From positions 1 through 64,000 of the forward strand of contig SGPL01000054.1 in NCBI GenBank assembly GCA_004802705.1: a DNA stretch of 64,000 nt. The letters run 5' to 3'. Of the stretch, positions 1-11,949 are shown piece by piece. This stretch comes from Bondarzewia mesenterica. Its lineage: Eukaryota; Basidiomycota; Agaricomycetes; Russulales; Bondarzewiaceae. The notes below the pieces were generated by a model. That model did not search any database, had not been told where the DNA came from, and saw only the letters and a program-made list of their open reading frames with translations. Each line of letters opens with the position of its first letter. Position 1 is the stretch's first letter. The position numbers were made by a program, and so were the translations under genes.

Positions 1-1360
1 GTAGTAATGACAGTAGCATATGGCGGTAAGTGTATTAATACAGAATGAATATGTCTATCATGGCGAGCTGTCTGCGACGTTAGTACGGGACGTGCGATCT
101 GAGTTTGAGAAGATATGCACTCAACGGTCCCCGCGCATCTTCCGTTGGCCATCGTAAAACGAGAGAGGATTCTCCGCGTTGATCACATTTGACAAGGGTG
201 CTATGGTCTGGCATCCCTCACAGGGGGCAGCGGGACTGTCTTCATCAATGGTGCCGCCGGGATATCGTCCTCTCTAAGCTTTGGAGGAGAAGACGTGCTC
301 TGTGTGACGCATCATGAGCAAGGATTCGACCGACGACGACGGCTTCACAAACCGCCGGAGTTGCGAGCACCGGGCGCTCATCAGAAATGGAGGTCCAGGA
401 ACCCCCCACGAGATCCTGATTTAGTCTCTGTAAGTCGCAAAAATGATTCGATGCATCAAAGAGGGCACAATACTTGCCTCTGAATCAATGTACAGCCCGA
501 GGCAGTTTCCACGAGGCGGCCTGCCGCCCCAGGAATTGGTATTGGCGAAGGCCATTTGAGAAGAAGGATGAAAGGGGGGACGGGGCTCGTGGTGGAGAGA
601 AAAAGAGGGGGAGGAATTCTGCAGGGAAATGATAGCGAGGCATTCCGTACCTATATAAAGAGCGGAACTCGCTGAGTGGCGTTCGTCAAGTTTAATGTCC
701 GGAGGGGAGCGTGCATAGCCTGCGCATATTGCGTCCCCGCAGGACATAGAGCATCGACATCGGACACTGTCGCCGCTCGAAATATTGTTAGAAAACAGTT
801 CTCTGGGCTCGACATACCATTTCAGTCGAAGCAAAGACTCGGCCATGTGTTGCTGGCGCAGCCTCGTGCTGAGGACGCCCATCCGTGTTTCAGAGATATC
901 AGAAGATAATCTGCTCAGAGTTTTTGCCATGTAAAGCTGAAGAGGAGAGTATTTGGCGACTATGGTACATAAAGTCGTCTGCCTCGCAAGACGCGGCAAG
1001 AGCGACGACGACGCGCCGATCCTGATTCCTGAAAGAATACTGAATCGGCAATCCATGTAAAAATGTAGACTGATATCTCTGCGTTAGCAAAGAAAGCCTC
1101 ACAGAAAGAGGGAGAACCTTGCCCGGAGTACTAGCTTAGTAGCTGTTGGACAAAGAAAGTCGGAGTTTGACTGAGGAAGGCGTAGTGGACTTCGAGGCGG
1201 GAAAATATGGTTCGACTGGTGGCTCCGAGTCAACCGTAGGTGGCTGAAGAATGAGACCACCAGAAATTCATTAGCCTCGAGCAAGTCGAGGCCGCTCTCA
1301 TCCCGCAGGCCTAGCACCCTCCTTCATCTTCATAAACCTCTCCTCTCTATCATCCCACTG
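1..1360. other. Intergenic, no gene recognised
   Basis: No reading frame here resembles a known family. The longest frame (421-1056, minus) has no recognisable motif and crosses a plus-strand TATA-like stretch, CTATATAAAG at 651-660. That stretch could belong to an unannotated transcript, but nothing convincing follows it. The last part must hold the ERG1 promoter and 5' leader; the 60 bases before the ERG1 start are pyrimidine-rich, as is common in fungal leaders. Confidence 0.5.
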
Positions 1361-3072
1361 ATGTCCCAACGAACTGACTCTGAAATGTGGCCGTCAACGT
1401 ACGACGTTGTCATCGTTGGCGCCGGTGTCGCTGGCTGCGCTCTCGCCCATGCTCTCGCAAAGTCGACCTCGTCTTCGAACCACAAACCTCTCCGCATTGC
1501 CCTGCTCGAACGGTCCCTCTCCGAGCCAGACCGCATCGTCGGTGAACTTCTGCAACCCGGAGGCGTAGCGTCGTTGCGCGCGCTCGGTATGGAAGACTGT
1601 CTGGAGGGTATCGACGCGGTGCCCGTGCGCGGGTACTGCGTGGCGAAGGGGGAGGAGACCGTGCATATTCCGTATAACGACGCAGCTCAGGGTCGGACTT
1701 TTCATCATGGCAAGTTCATCATGAAGCTGCGCGAAAAGGCACGCCAGGCGCCAGGCGTAGATACCATCGAGGCAATCGTATTCGAGCTCATCGAGTGTCC
1801 ATTCACGGGCCGTGTGTTGGGTGTCAAGGCGGCGAGAAAGGGGGAGGAAGAGAGGGAGACGTTCTTTGCGGACCTCGTCGTCGTCGCTGACGGGTGCTTC
1901 TCGAATTTCAGGTCGACGGTCATGGGGGAGGGGACGGTGCCAGCGACCAAGAGTTATTTTGTGGGTGTGGTGTTGGAAGACGCGACGCTTCCGATTCCGA
2001 AGCACGGGACGGTCGCTCTTGTCAAAGGACATGGGCCCGTGCTGCTATATCAGATTGGAACTCACGAGACCCGGATGCTGGTGGACGTCAAGCAGCCTTT
2101 CCCTTCAGATCTCAAAGTCTGTCTTGCGAATACCTCTTGTCGCAGTACTTCCGAAATGTATGCTGATTTGTTTTTCTTTGCAGGAACACATCCTCTCCCA
2201 GATCGTCCCGCAACTACCCGCAGGCCTGCACCTTCCCATTCAAAACGCACTCCAAAAAGACCGCGTGCGTCGCATGCCAAACTCTTTCCTTCCCTCAACA
2301 GAGCAAGGCGGACGCCGCACAAAAGAAGGTGTCATTCTGCTCGGTGATTCGTGGAACATGCGGCATCCACTCACAGGTGGAGGCATGATGGTCGCATTTC
2401 ATGACGTCGTACTACTCACGCGCATGCTTTCTGAGCTTCCTGATCTCTCCAACTGGGATTCCATCTCTCACATCTTACACCAATGGTATTGGGCACGGAA
2501 ACCCCTCGCGTCGACCGTCAATATCCTGAGCGTGGCATTGTATGACTTATTTGGTGCAGACGGTGCGTGAACCTTCCACATTCTACCTTGCGCTTCTGTT
2601 TTTGAGCTTTACGAATCGGTAGATGAGTACCTGGCCGTGCTCAGGACGGGGTGCTTTAAGTATTTCGAGCTTGGCGGAAACTGTATCGCTGGCCCCGTCT
2701 CTCTGCTCTCTGGGTTCGTCAAATTCTTTTCTGACAATTAGCAACTAGGCTTACCAACCCGTTCACGAACAGAACTGCAGAGGACCCTGCGTTGCTCTTC
2801 CGACATTTCTTCGCCGTCGCATTTTACTCCATTTGGGTGATGCTCACCCATCCTCGACCTGTCGTTACACCTGGCTCCGACAAGCCTGTCATGGCTGCTC
2901 CCAGACTGGATGAATATCCCGGACTATTGCTCAAGGCGATTGCCGTCGTGAGTCCTCTTCCTTTATTACGATCCATTTGCGCGCGTGCTGATGTGCACTT
3001 GTGTTTCCCTAGTTCTGGACGGCATGTGTAGTCTTCGGTCCCCTGCTGTGGTCAGAGATGCGATGGTGGTAG
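1361..3072 (+). CDS. ERG1: Squalene epoxidase (squalene monooxygenase)
   Basis: This flavoprotein oxidises squalene to 2,3-oxidosqualene in the ER membrane, an early committed step of ergosterol synthesis and the target of allylamines such as terbinafine (family knowledge). Five exons join in frame: 1361-2116, 2184-2562, 2623-2713, 2749-2947 and 3013-3072, giving about 494 residues, normal for fungi. The N-terminus has the FAD Rossmann motif [18 protein letters not shown], followed by [21 protein letters not shown]. The mid-protein DG motif is [11 protein letters not shown], and the second FAD motif [25 protein letters not shown] segment lies in exon 2. The C-terminus is hydrophobic ([14 protein letters not shown], then [13 protein letters not shown]), consistent with a membrane anchor. 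All splice sites are GT-AG and all phases agree. No defect is visible, so the copy looks functional. Confidence 0.95.
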
Positions 3073-3683
3073 GTGGCGTCCGGAGCGTGTTACGACGTGT
3101 GTGTTGCTGAGTCGAGGAGGATGTGTGCGATGCCTTTATGTATATACTTATATCTTACAGCTACACCGCGGTCTACGCATAGTCGATAGATCTCAGAGGG
3201 ACGTCGGTAGACCTTACAGTCGTGCGTATGTCAATAATCTTTCCGCTCACCATCTTGTCGTACAGTAACGTTCGGAAACTCAGATCACAACTTGGAGGAT
3301 CAAGATATTCAATGACCGGGTTTGCGGCCTTGCAGCCTGGATGATCGACAAGCAAGTCCGTGGACAAATGGGGGCCCACTTATCGCTGATCAGAGTGAAC
3401 ATGCTGTGCATGTGAACAAAACGCATCCTCGAGCGAGTAAATATGTATCCGCCTCGCGGCCGACGGGACAATGTCAACAGGGTCAGTCAGGCCGCCCCTC
3501 AAAAACTTCCACAAAAGCCTTGCTTGATCAGCAGCACACGCCGTCTCCACCGACAATAACCCTGAGGCCTGACCCTTTCTGTACTTTATCCAACATCCAA
3601 GAATACTTCAATGGCAGGTAAGAAAGAGAGTCCTCACGTTCCTAGTCGTTCAGCAGATTCATGACAACATTGCCGGCCGCCGC
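3073..3683. other. Intergenic between ERG1 and the FMP52-like locus
   Basis: This should hold the ERG1 3' UTR and the upstream region of the next locus. The open frames at 3173-3621 are unlike any family I know. No repeat or structured element was seen. Confidence 0.4.
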
Positions 3684-4544
3684 ATGTCAGGCCAATCCGC
3701 ACTCCGGATAGGCACAACAGGCGTGACTGGAAAACACATCCTGCGCGAGCTGCTCGCCTCACCGCATTTCACCCGCGTCGGCGAGGCTGGGCGGCGCGTC
3801 ATGCCTCCTGAGCGCGGAGCAGTTGTGGAGCGGCGCTGAACGCAAGCTTGACCAAAAGGTGGTCAACTTTGAGAAGATTGAGCAGGCGGGGTTGACGGAC
3901 GGTAAATGGGATGTTGTGTGGATAACGTGCGCTGATCTTTTATGCTAGCTATAGATACGCCCTGATTTTTCTTTGTTGGTCCCAAGATGGGCACTTCGCT
4001 CAAGTCTGCCAGCTCAAAGAAGTTTTTCGAGAAGATTGACAGAGAGTGAGTCGAATTCATTGAATGGGACGGCTCGAGAACGTGTTCCAGTTTTTTTTGG
4101 GTCGTGCTTGACATCTCACGTTATCTATTACAGGTACATAGTTAATGCAGCCAGAGCCGCATGCACAGACGATGCGAACCAACGCCTCGTCTACCTCTCT
4201 GTGCGTCAAATCTCTCATCTTCCCCGACTCAGTCACGCTATTTACCCGTGTTTCCACGCACAGGCCGGCACAGCAGACGCGCACGCATATGCTCTCTACT
4301 GGCGCAGCAAGGTCCTGACCCAACAGGCTCTCGCATCCCTCGGCTACGGTGCCATGCTTGTCCATCGTCTCGGCTACCTCAAAAATGCCCAATGCCCAGA
4401 GTTCCGCATGCTCGGAGCGATCGTCGCGTGAGTTCTCACTTGCCAATGGCAAAGAAATAACGCTGACGATCTTCGTTGTATCCGCTGTAATAAAGAACCG
4501 TGACAGGCCTTCTTTCTCATGTCTCGCATGGCATCGAGATTGAC
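3684..4544 (+). pseudogene. FMP52: FMP52/TIP30-like NAD(P)-binding reductase, probably broken
   Basis: The pieces match the mitochondrial outer-membrane Rossmann protein Fmp52 (related to human HTATIP2/TIP30). From the ATG at 3684 the frame gives the dinucleotide motif GTTGVTGKHILRELLASPHF and GEAGRR, then stops at about 3838. The next family block (SAEQL, ERKLDQKVVNFEKIEQAGL, WDVVWIT) is in the +1 frame from about 3810. Further blocks follow with good introns: FFEKIDRE (around 4020), YIVNAARAACTDDANQRLVYLS (4135-4200) and AHAYALYWRSKVLTQQALASLGY (4264-4340). The catalytic-loop Tyr/Lys (Y..RSK) is present. The last block, after 4430, is degenerate and does not extend as the family does. At least one frame break and a weak 3' end suggest a pseudogene. 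A single-base assembly error plus an unrecognised last exon is the alternative. Confidence 0.6.
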
Positions 4545-4741
4545 GTGCTAATTCCTCTCCGATATCCCTTGATATTCTGTCTCTTACACAGTCTTCCGCG
4601 TTGGCGATTTGCGAAGAGCATGTGCATCAGCAGATAACTTGGCTCCGTGCACCTCCTCATCGTCGCTGCATCGTCCCGAGGGTCATTTGAGGGCAAGCGG
4701 TTCACGAAGAAATACTAAAAATGTGATTAGCACTTTTATAT

Positions 4742-5239
4742 TTAGCTACAATTAAAACTGCTTACAATAATCATTCCCAATAATTGTGATCCCACACCCA
4801 GAAGATTGGCAAAGTCATTTGCAGTTGAAAACTCGCTCTCCAATGTATGATCAGGGTTGAGAATGAGAACATCTTGAATTTGCTTGATGGTGACAGCCAA
4901 ACCTAATCCCCAATAACATGTGCATAATGCAAACATGATGAGTGTGACAGTGAATAGTATCAGATTGGCCCTAGACTTCAATCCTTTTCGGCTTTTCAAA
5001 GTTATTGAATCAATAACCCTGAGATGCTGATGGGATGAGACTTACAGAAGCAGATACGATAAATAGCATATCAGAATGCAAAAGAAGCCTGTATTATAAT
5101 AAGTTGAGTATACTAATGTGATGCGAGTGAATCACTCACCATAGAATAAAGTTGCAACCAAGGCTTGGATGACATTGCTTCTGATAGCAATACCAACATG
5201 CTGTATGACCTCCGGAGGTTCTGTAACCGTTGTGTTCAT
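4742..5239 (-). pseudogene. Truncated basidiomycete multi-helix membrane protein
   Basis: Three exons join in phase: 5239-5140, 5088-5046 and 4991-4742. The N-terminus (PPEVIQHVGIAIRSN, then a first helix ending LVATLFYGFFCILICYLSYL) and the second helix (LILFTVTLIMFALCTCYWGL) fit a large, functionally unknown Agaricomycete family with about seven helices and about 300 residues or more. This copy ends after about 130 residues, following FANLLGVGSQLLGMIIV, with no convincing further exons before the convergent FMP52-like locus. A possible donor (GTAAGC) near the end leads to nothing recognisable. I read it as a 3'-truncated relic. A fuller gene of the same general architecture lies at 55344-56766. 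The family's function is not known to me. Confidence 0.55.
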
Positions 5240-6828
5240 AGCTGATCTGATGTAATGGATTGTGGTAGACGAAGCAAGCAAGCGCGCGATAAAGGCAAGA
5301 CAATGAAGCAATGCTGGCTTGCCCAGCGAGACTTTATAGCGCAGGGCACGCACACTGCATGATGCTGGAATCCATGAGGTCGACTGCACCATCTCCATCG
5401 CTGCGAGACCCATGAGGTCCGAGATTGATCACAGCGACAGAGTCATGGCAATATGAATTGTGCAACATATCAATCAAAACTTTCTCTAACATGCTCTTAT
5501 GTCTCTACGATAGGAGGTACCTCGAGACACGAGAAGACTGGCATCTGAGATACCATCGACACGGGTGAACAGGATAACGAGGTCATGCGCTCGTCAGTGC
5601 GTTCATGCCGCTGGTTGCAGATGCCATGAAGAGAGACCATCGTTTTTGCGAGAACACAATCGTGATTCCAACATTATAGAAAGATACATGTGCTTGCGAC
5701 GCAAGCCTTGAATTGTATTATCATTGGGCAAGTCGGCATACTGCATTGTTCGTCGTCAAGTCCTGTGTTTTGAAAGCCAAGCAGATGACAGCGGAATGTC
5801 GACCAGTTCAGCTACTAAGTAACGCTGTCGAACCATGTCGCTAACAATACAGCCTCGAAGAATGATCCAGGGTGAGCCGCGCAGTGAGTTCCAGGAAGCG
5901 ACATTGTCTATCAAAGGAGGCACCGCTTCTGTGCCCACGCCAACTCGTGCGAGCTGATAGTGGGCGTTGGCGTACTTCAATTGAAAATGGGGACAGATGA
6001 TCGCGTACCGAGTCAAGAACTATCGGTGCGAAAGATAACTCTCAACGGCAGCTGAGACGAAGTATGATTCCGACCAACTTGCATGGCAAACAGCGAATGC
6101 GAATCAAGACGCACACAGGAAGCATCCTGAAGCACCGCTAGATGGTGCAGTGTACGATGCAGTGACTATCAATTGCTGTTCAGTTTCGACAATTTGAAGC
6201 GATGAAATAAAGATGACTGATCGATTGCGACCGCAAAGACCCTTTGGCGGCAGATGGGATAAGTGGAGGGCTTGCACTGCTGTCACATCATATCTCTGGT
6301 GTGCCGAACGTTGCGACTCGTCTATACAAGATTCTTGCCGCACTTGTACGCACCGCTATGGATATACATCGCATCGGCTAGCCTGCGAATTGCGTAGAAA
6401 ACGAGGTTAGCTAATTCTGAAAAAATTTCAAGGCCGCACGCGCGCATGCGTTGACGGTGACTTCACTGAAAATAAGCTCTGCATGCTAGTCTACTTGAAC
6501 ATGCCTGATCAGTTTGCAGCGTCGTCTCGAGCGAAGACGGATGAGGATGGGATCACGATGCCTGCCGCATACATTCCAGAAGAATCCGATGACAGCAAGC
6601 AAGACAATCATTGTGTATATGTCTGGGCCATATCATGGACGCGCGCGAGCCCCGCATATGTGATGCCGTGTACATGCACAGTGAATAACGAGACGTGATG
6701 AGTGATCGAGGAACGGCTGTGATGAGATGAAAGAAGAGGTGAACAGGCCAGTTGGTGAACATGCCAACCAACGCACGCACCAGCGCAATTCAATCGCCAT
6801 CTATCTCATCCAAGCCGCCCAGCTAAAC
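5240..6828. other. Intergenic, nothing recognised
   Basis: Short frames occur on both strands (for example 5756-6016 minus and 6213-6410 plus), but none has family resemblance or supported splice structure. No inverted or tandem repeats were noticed. Confidence 0.4.
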
Positions 6829-7340
6829 ATGGATGATATCGCGAGGGAATGGAATTCAATCTTTGATGTTGAATCGTCAGTTCTGACGAGGACGAGGCTC
6901 TGTCCAAAGAATTAAGGAATCAAAGACCTCACCTTAGCATAGATTCACGCAAAATCGCAAGGCCCAATTGCCACGGTCAGCGCTCTCCACCTTCGAACAA
7001 CTATGCCAACCTCTCGTATCTTCCCACCGGCAACGCCTCTATCACAGACCCATCTCGGTCCCCTTTCCACCTCCCTCACCTGCTTCAAGAACCCTCTATC
7101 CGAAAAAACGCCGGTCGTGCCCAGATCACTCTCCTCAAAGCCTCTCTCACCCCCCATTCTACGCCTCGCGATCAGAAACGCGACTGCGACCGTTGCGACC
7201 TCGAATGGCCGCCGAGTAATCCAATAGCAACCTTAACGCCTGTAGACCGTACTGCGTCGATAAAGTCGCTAGATGCGAGCTTTTTCTCCGGCAGGGTATA
7301 CATGTCAACTCACGGTGTTTTGGCATCTATCGCTCCTTGA
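6829..7340 (+). CDS. Hypothetical protein, apparent one-base frame break
   Basis: The ATG at 6829 opens MDDIAREWNSIFDVES. After about 6876 the natural continuation is in another frame: SSDEDEALSKELRNQRPHLS, then NNYANLSYLPTGNASITDPS, LLQEPSIRKNAGRAQITLLK and CDRCDLEWPPSNPIA. That frame stays open for about 460 bases to the TGA at 7338-7340. The joined product would be about 170 residues, hydrophilic, rich in Pro and Ser, with an acidic patch near the N-terminus. I do not recognise the family. A frame this long with a sensible acidic start suggests coding, but it could be chance. No GT-AG intron repairs the frame between 6870 and 6890, so this is either an assembly error or a damaged gene. Confidence 0.3.
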
Positions 7341-7825
7341 GGTACAAGCACCAGGTTGAAATGATGTGCTGAACTCGAGACAAGTGCGCAAGATAAAAGG
7401 CTGCATAAAACACAATAAAGCTGAGGCGGATTTGGGAGGATGACGGCGAAGAGTACGAAGACTCAAAGTTAGAACTCAGAAGAGTTCGAGTGGGGAAGCC
7501 AGGGGGAAGCGCAGTGGAAGCGCCCTCGGGCACTGCCCGAAGTCCGTCTCCTACTCTATCTACATACCCGCACATGATGTTCTTCGTTGGAAAAGACATC
7601 ATTATAACCAAAGAATATAGCAATCCACTGTAATGTACAAATCCTAGACGTATGTGATATTCATCAAAGCATACTGATAACTTGTGCAGTCCCAAGAATC
7701 CAAAGAAACAAAACAGTGTTAACACAACGAAAGACAAGGCCCGGAGAACCTACGGATAGCGGGCAAAGCCTACTCACAAAGCAAAGTAATAGACGTAAAA
7801 AAATGAGGAAAATGAATAACCAATA
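7341..7825. other. Intergenic downstream of the Zn2Cys6 regulator gene
   Basis: This lies between the end of the weak ORF and the stop codon of the minus-strand regulator, so it should hold the regulator's 3' UTR. A minus-strand frame at 7327-7737 is rich in hydrophobic residues but has no recognisable motif, and I do not call it a gene. Confidence 0.4.
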
Positions 7826-10800
7826 TCATATGGTGAGAAGCTGCTCCAAGTCCAATGAGCCCGCCGGTTGAACGAACAACTCCTCGATGCTGTACGACGA
7901 AAGCAGATCATCTAAAGTATAACCTGCCCAACGTCATGCCAAGCGTTAGCCGCGGAGTGATAACTTTGGGGGAAGAAGAGACGTACTATGTTGGCTCCGT
8001 TCCAGAGCTTCCCTCGCCATGGAAGCGCGGAGCGACGTTTCGTTGGGCGGAGCGGTATCATGCGGCAAATTCGGATCTAAATGGGCTCCGCGGCGCTGGT
8101 CAGATCCCACTTCCAATCCCTGCGGTGTCGCCAATTGTGAAAGGCGTTGGTTCCACTTACCTGTGAAACGATGCAACAGACCTTGATCCGGTAATGCGAT
8201 GAACGTCCGTCTAGCCCGAGATGACAGATCCACTTGATATCCCAGCTCTATGCAGACGAATCAGTCCCCCAAACAGGTATAGTAAAGCTGGGGATTGGCA
8301 CAACCCACCTGTTGCGCGCTGCTCTAATATGGTAGAGACATAGTTGATACCCGCCCAATAATGATCCATGCGCTGTAAGGCATTCGTTAAGGTGTCCAGG
8401 GCCTTCCGGGTCAGAGCCCCTAGCATTGAGCTGGCGATCGCTGACGTATTTGGATCGCTGTCTGCATCTTCGAGGCCGGTCGTCTTCAGATCATGGATGA
8501 AGGCGGAGCTGGATGGAATGAACTATAGAAAAGAAACGGCAGGGAGCGAGTGTGTCCACTTACCTTGCGATGAAAATAGGCTGTACGCATAATGGACTAG
8601 CCAACTGAAACACCCGTTCGACAACGCTTAGTCTACAGACGTTTTCGCATGATGTGACATGAAAACTTACATATGACGTCGACGAGAAAAGATCAGCGAA
8701 GAGAAGGCACTCGCTTATAAAGCGAGAGCAAGAGAGCGCGAGTTTGATTGAACGATCTACGTTTTGAGTGAACTGAGTTGGAGTGCCTAAGGGGATCGAT
8801 GTCAGCTCGGGGTGGTAAGTCAATGCCATCACAGAGTTCGCCCAAGCGTGTAACGCGAGGAAAGTGCCCTGAAATGTGACAAGTGTTATTGTTTGTCAGA
8901 GAAACGCAGGAGAAGGGATCTACCCCGTGTCCCCTCGCCTCCTGGTGCTTGAACGTGTTAACAGACCACTTGAGTGACTCCGGTAGGCTCGAATAGAACT
9001 GCATGAGCTGTTTCTGCAGTGAGCTCAACGCGTCAGTGGTTGCGGGCGCCGCGGCCAAAGTGCGCGATCTCCCACGCTGGCCATTCAACACTGTTGCTAT
9101 TCGACCGCAGAGTACCATCAGCCGCACCAAGAAGTGGAACGGCACGGGTTCCACAGGTTCGTTGGCGGCAGCTGGGTCGTTCGTTCGCGCCGGGTCGGGA
9201 AAGAAGTCTGCATCGTCAGGAAGCGGGATCTCAACAATCTCTTCTTGAATGGACGGCGTCGACCGGTGTTGAACGCGAGAACACGATCCTAGGCAGATCA
9301 ATTCGAATATCAGCTGTTGAAGGTATCAAATCGGTGATGACCGGTGACCAACCGTCCTACAGTTTGAGGAAGATAGAAGACAAATCATTCAAAGTTGAAT
9401 TCAACGCATAATGGACGCGGGCTTACACAAACAGGCTCCAGAATAACAAACGCGTTCGTATGACATGCGCTGACGACTCGTAAATTTCAGATACCTAGGA
9501 CAAATTCATACGTTGAAGTGTACATCTACGGAACGACGCACCTCATGTAAACCAAGATCTAGGGCCATCCGAAAAGCCATCCTAAGAGGAATTCAGATGA
9601 GATTTCACTGGCTCTAGGCAGAATATGCAGCGCTTACCCTGAATATTGCTAAAGAACATAGCAGGATTAAGAAGAAAATAGCTGATTATATCTACATTCT
9701 ACATACCCAGAAACCGCTCTCGGAGTTCTAGTAAAGACGTTTTGATTAGCCGGGAAAAGTTATTAAGAAACAAAAGCACACCTGTCCGTAATTTGCCCAG
9801 GCGAGAAGCAATAGACCGGTGACAACGTCAGTCGTCGGTAGATGTAGCAACGGCGTGACTAGTTCTTGCGCCTTCGTGATGAAAGGCGCGCAAGCCTGGA
9901 CAATTTGTGAGCAAATGTGTCATTTCTCCGGCAAGGATGGCTTTCTGTACTTTTGGAGGATCGTCGGCATTCGCGTCCTGAAACCTGAAATTTTCCATGA
10001 GATATGGATAGCAGGATGGAGGAAAACTGGATGTTTACCTAGCACTAATGGCACAGATACCTGCAGATTCAGATGAGCAAGCCACTATTCAAAAAACGAA
10101 AGTTCACATACAGTTCAACAAGAATGCGGACATGGTCTTTGTTTCTAAACGCTCCTCCATACGCTTCCGGCTAACGCTAGGGAAATGTTGACTTAACGTA
10201 CGGAAGAAAGCGTCCAAGAGCGGTAAGTAGAGATGAGGGTGGGGTAAGTCTTGCTCGTCGAACATTTCTTCCATTCTGACAGGGGGGTTGACAACGACCG
10301 CGTCGTCGCTGGGTACAGGCGCCGCAGCGGTGGATCGCGAGGCGTTCCCGCGAGACTGGAGTCGCAGAGAGATACGGTTGATTCCGGGGCTATTGAAGCA
10401 TACATCAATGACCAAGGTTTTGAATAAGTGGGAGAAGAATTTTTACTGTATAGCCGTGGAACCGGGTTGACCGGACTGAGGGATACCAGTCAGCCGAACG
10501 CATCCAAAAAGGAAAAAAAAAATGGATTACGCACAAAACGATAATAGTATAGTTCCAAATCTCTTGTATCAGCGGGATCATTGTCAATCGGGGCTGAAGG
10601 GGTGAAATGTTGACCACGAGCCAATACAGCGGGGTCATTGGGGAGAGCGGAGGGATGAGCGGGTACATGCCCACCCGCCGCGCGGACGGACACGGTGGAT
10701 CGATGAACGACTGCAGTGCTCGAAGAACCCTCACCCGCATGCCAGCCGATCGCACGATCCGCCGACGATGGCGCTTCCCATGTCCTCGGCGTGCCCGCGG

Positions 10801-11393
10801 ATGATGGCATTGTCCGCGGGGAATCTTGCTAGACACAGAAAAACAAAATGAGAAATTCATTCAACTGGATCGATTGCCCTACACTGGGCAGGCTCGTAGG
10901 GACTGAATTACTTACCCAATAAACAGAAGCTGGGGATGTAGTAGCTTCTGAGGGGGAGGGAACTAAGACACGCGAGCTACCCGCACCGTGCAGGGAAGTC
11001 AGCCTCTCTCTTTCCAACCTCTCTTCTTCCTCCATCTCTTTTCGTGTCCTTTTCCTCCTCCTCCCTTCTGGCCAGGTGCATTCCGCCTCTGCCTTGGTGC
11101 AGGTACCGCATACGGGCTTCTCGCCCGTGCAGCGTCCCCGCTTCGCGCGACAGCGATGACAGGCTACAAAGTAATAAATAAATAAAAAGGTTACGAAGAA
11201 TCAGCACCTCAAATCTGCCGTTGAAGCGAATTTCAGACATGAGATAGGCTAGCAGCTCACCGAGGGGGACGCGTTTTTCGCTGGTGTGCTCAGATCGTTC
11301 CATGCTTCCAGCGTCATGGTGACTCTGAGGCGAAGTGTCTGCGACGGACGACAAGCGGCCCGTAAAAGCCTCTGGAGAAGATTGTGCGCTCAT
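7826..11393 (-). CDS. Zn2Cys6 fungal transcription factor
   Basis: The gene has about 19 exons. Supported ones include 11393-11261, 11163-10916, 10828-10535, 10475-10447 (29 nt), 10389-10112, 10060-10039 (22 nt), 9984-9951, 9895-9782, 9727-9707 (21 nt), 9648-9638 (11 nt), 9581-9542, then 8868-8671, 8604-8564, 8522-8309, 8247-8161, 8119-7987 and 7911-7826. Exon 2 encodes the binuclear cluster ACHRCRAKRGRC, PVCGTCTKAEAEC (CX2CX6CX6CX2CX6C) followed by a very basic linker. The middle is the fungal-specific TF domain (YYYRFSGQPGSTAIHPGINR, LLHLPTTDVVTGLLLLAW, IQEEIVEIPLPDDADFFPD). The C-terminus ends SSYSIEELFVQPAGSLDLEQ. Such proteins bind CGG-containing sites in the nucleus. Its position beside a transporter and sugar-type enzymes suggests a local regulator (inference). 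There is one frame conflict near 9270 (see findings). Confidence 0.88.
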
Positions 11394-11949
11394 ATTTCAG
11401 AATGAATTTTTTTGGAAAACGCTGTGGACGGTCACAGGCAGGGATGGGAGGATGCTTCCCAGGACTTGACGGCAACCTCTAAGTAATATGTACTGTAGTA
11501 ACGCGCGTTGACTACAAGCCAGATCAAGCCGCCGGGCTCAGCGGCACGCTGTATGTCACGGTTTACTGTGGTATGTCACACCTGGGCCCCGTGGGTCCAC
11601 GGCGGCGTGGGTCCCGCATGTATTCCGTAAAAACTGCGAAGGGGCTCGATGCTGCTGCTGAATATGGTCTCGACAGAGACGGTCACTCCTCCACTCTCTC
11701 CAAAGGTGAAAAGCAAAAGTTTGCAAGACTGACTTGCCAGCGACTCGTCGAGATCGGCGCTCAGACTAACATTCAAGCATGACTAAATCCTGACGGTAGT
11801 GTACACATAATAATTTACACAGCAGAAGAACAAGGCAACAATCAGCATGCTGCCACCGGAAATATGTTCTTGGCGACAGTTAGACAGCAGTACGGAACAT
11901 CATTGGAGCAGATAAGACCGATTCGCAAATGAAGTGGACTTCCAATCCA
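11394..11949. other. Regulator promoter and MFS 3' flank
   Basis: This 556-bp gap lies between the regulator start (11393) and the stop of the minus-strand transporter (11950). It must hold the regulator's promoter and the transporter's 3' UTR. A plus-strand frame at 11573-11782 has no family resemblance. No clear CGG palindrome like that at 14434-14448 was seen here. Confidence 0.45.

Noticed and set aside
421..1056. 211-codon minus-strand ORF
   Set aside because: No motif or family resemblance, Ser/Arg-rich composition, and no supporting splice or promoter context on that strand.
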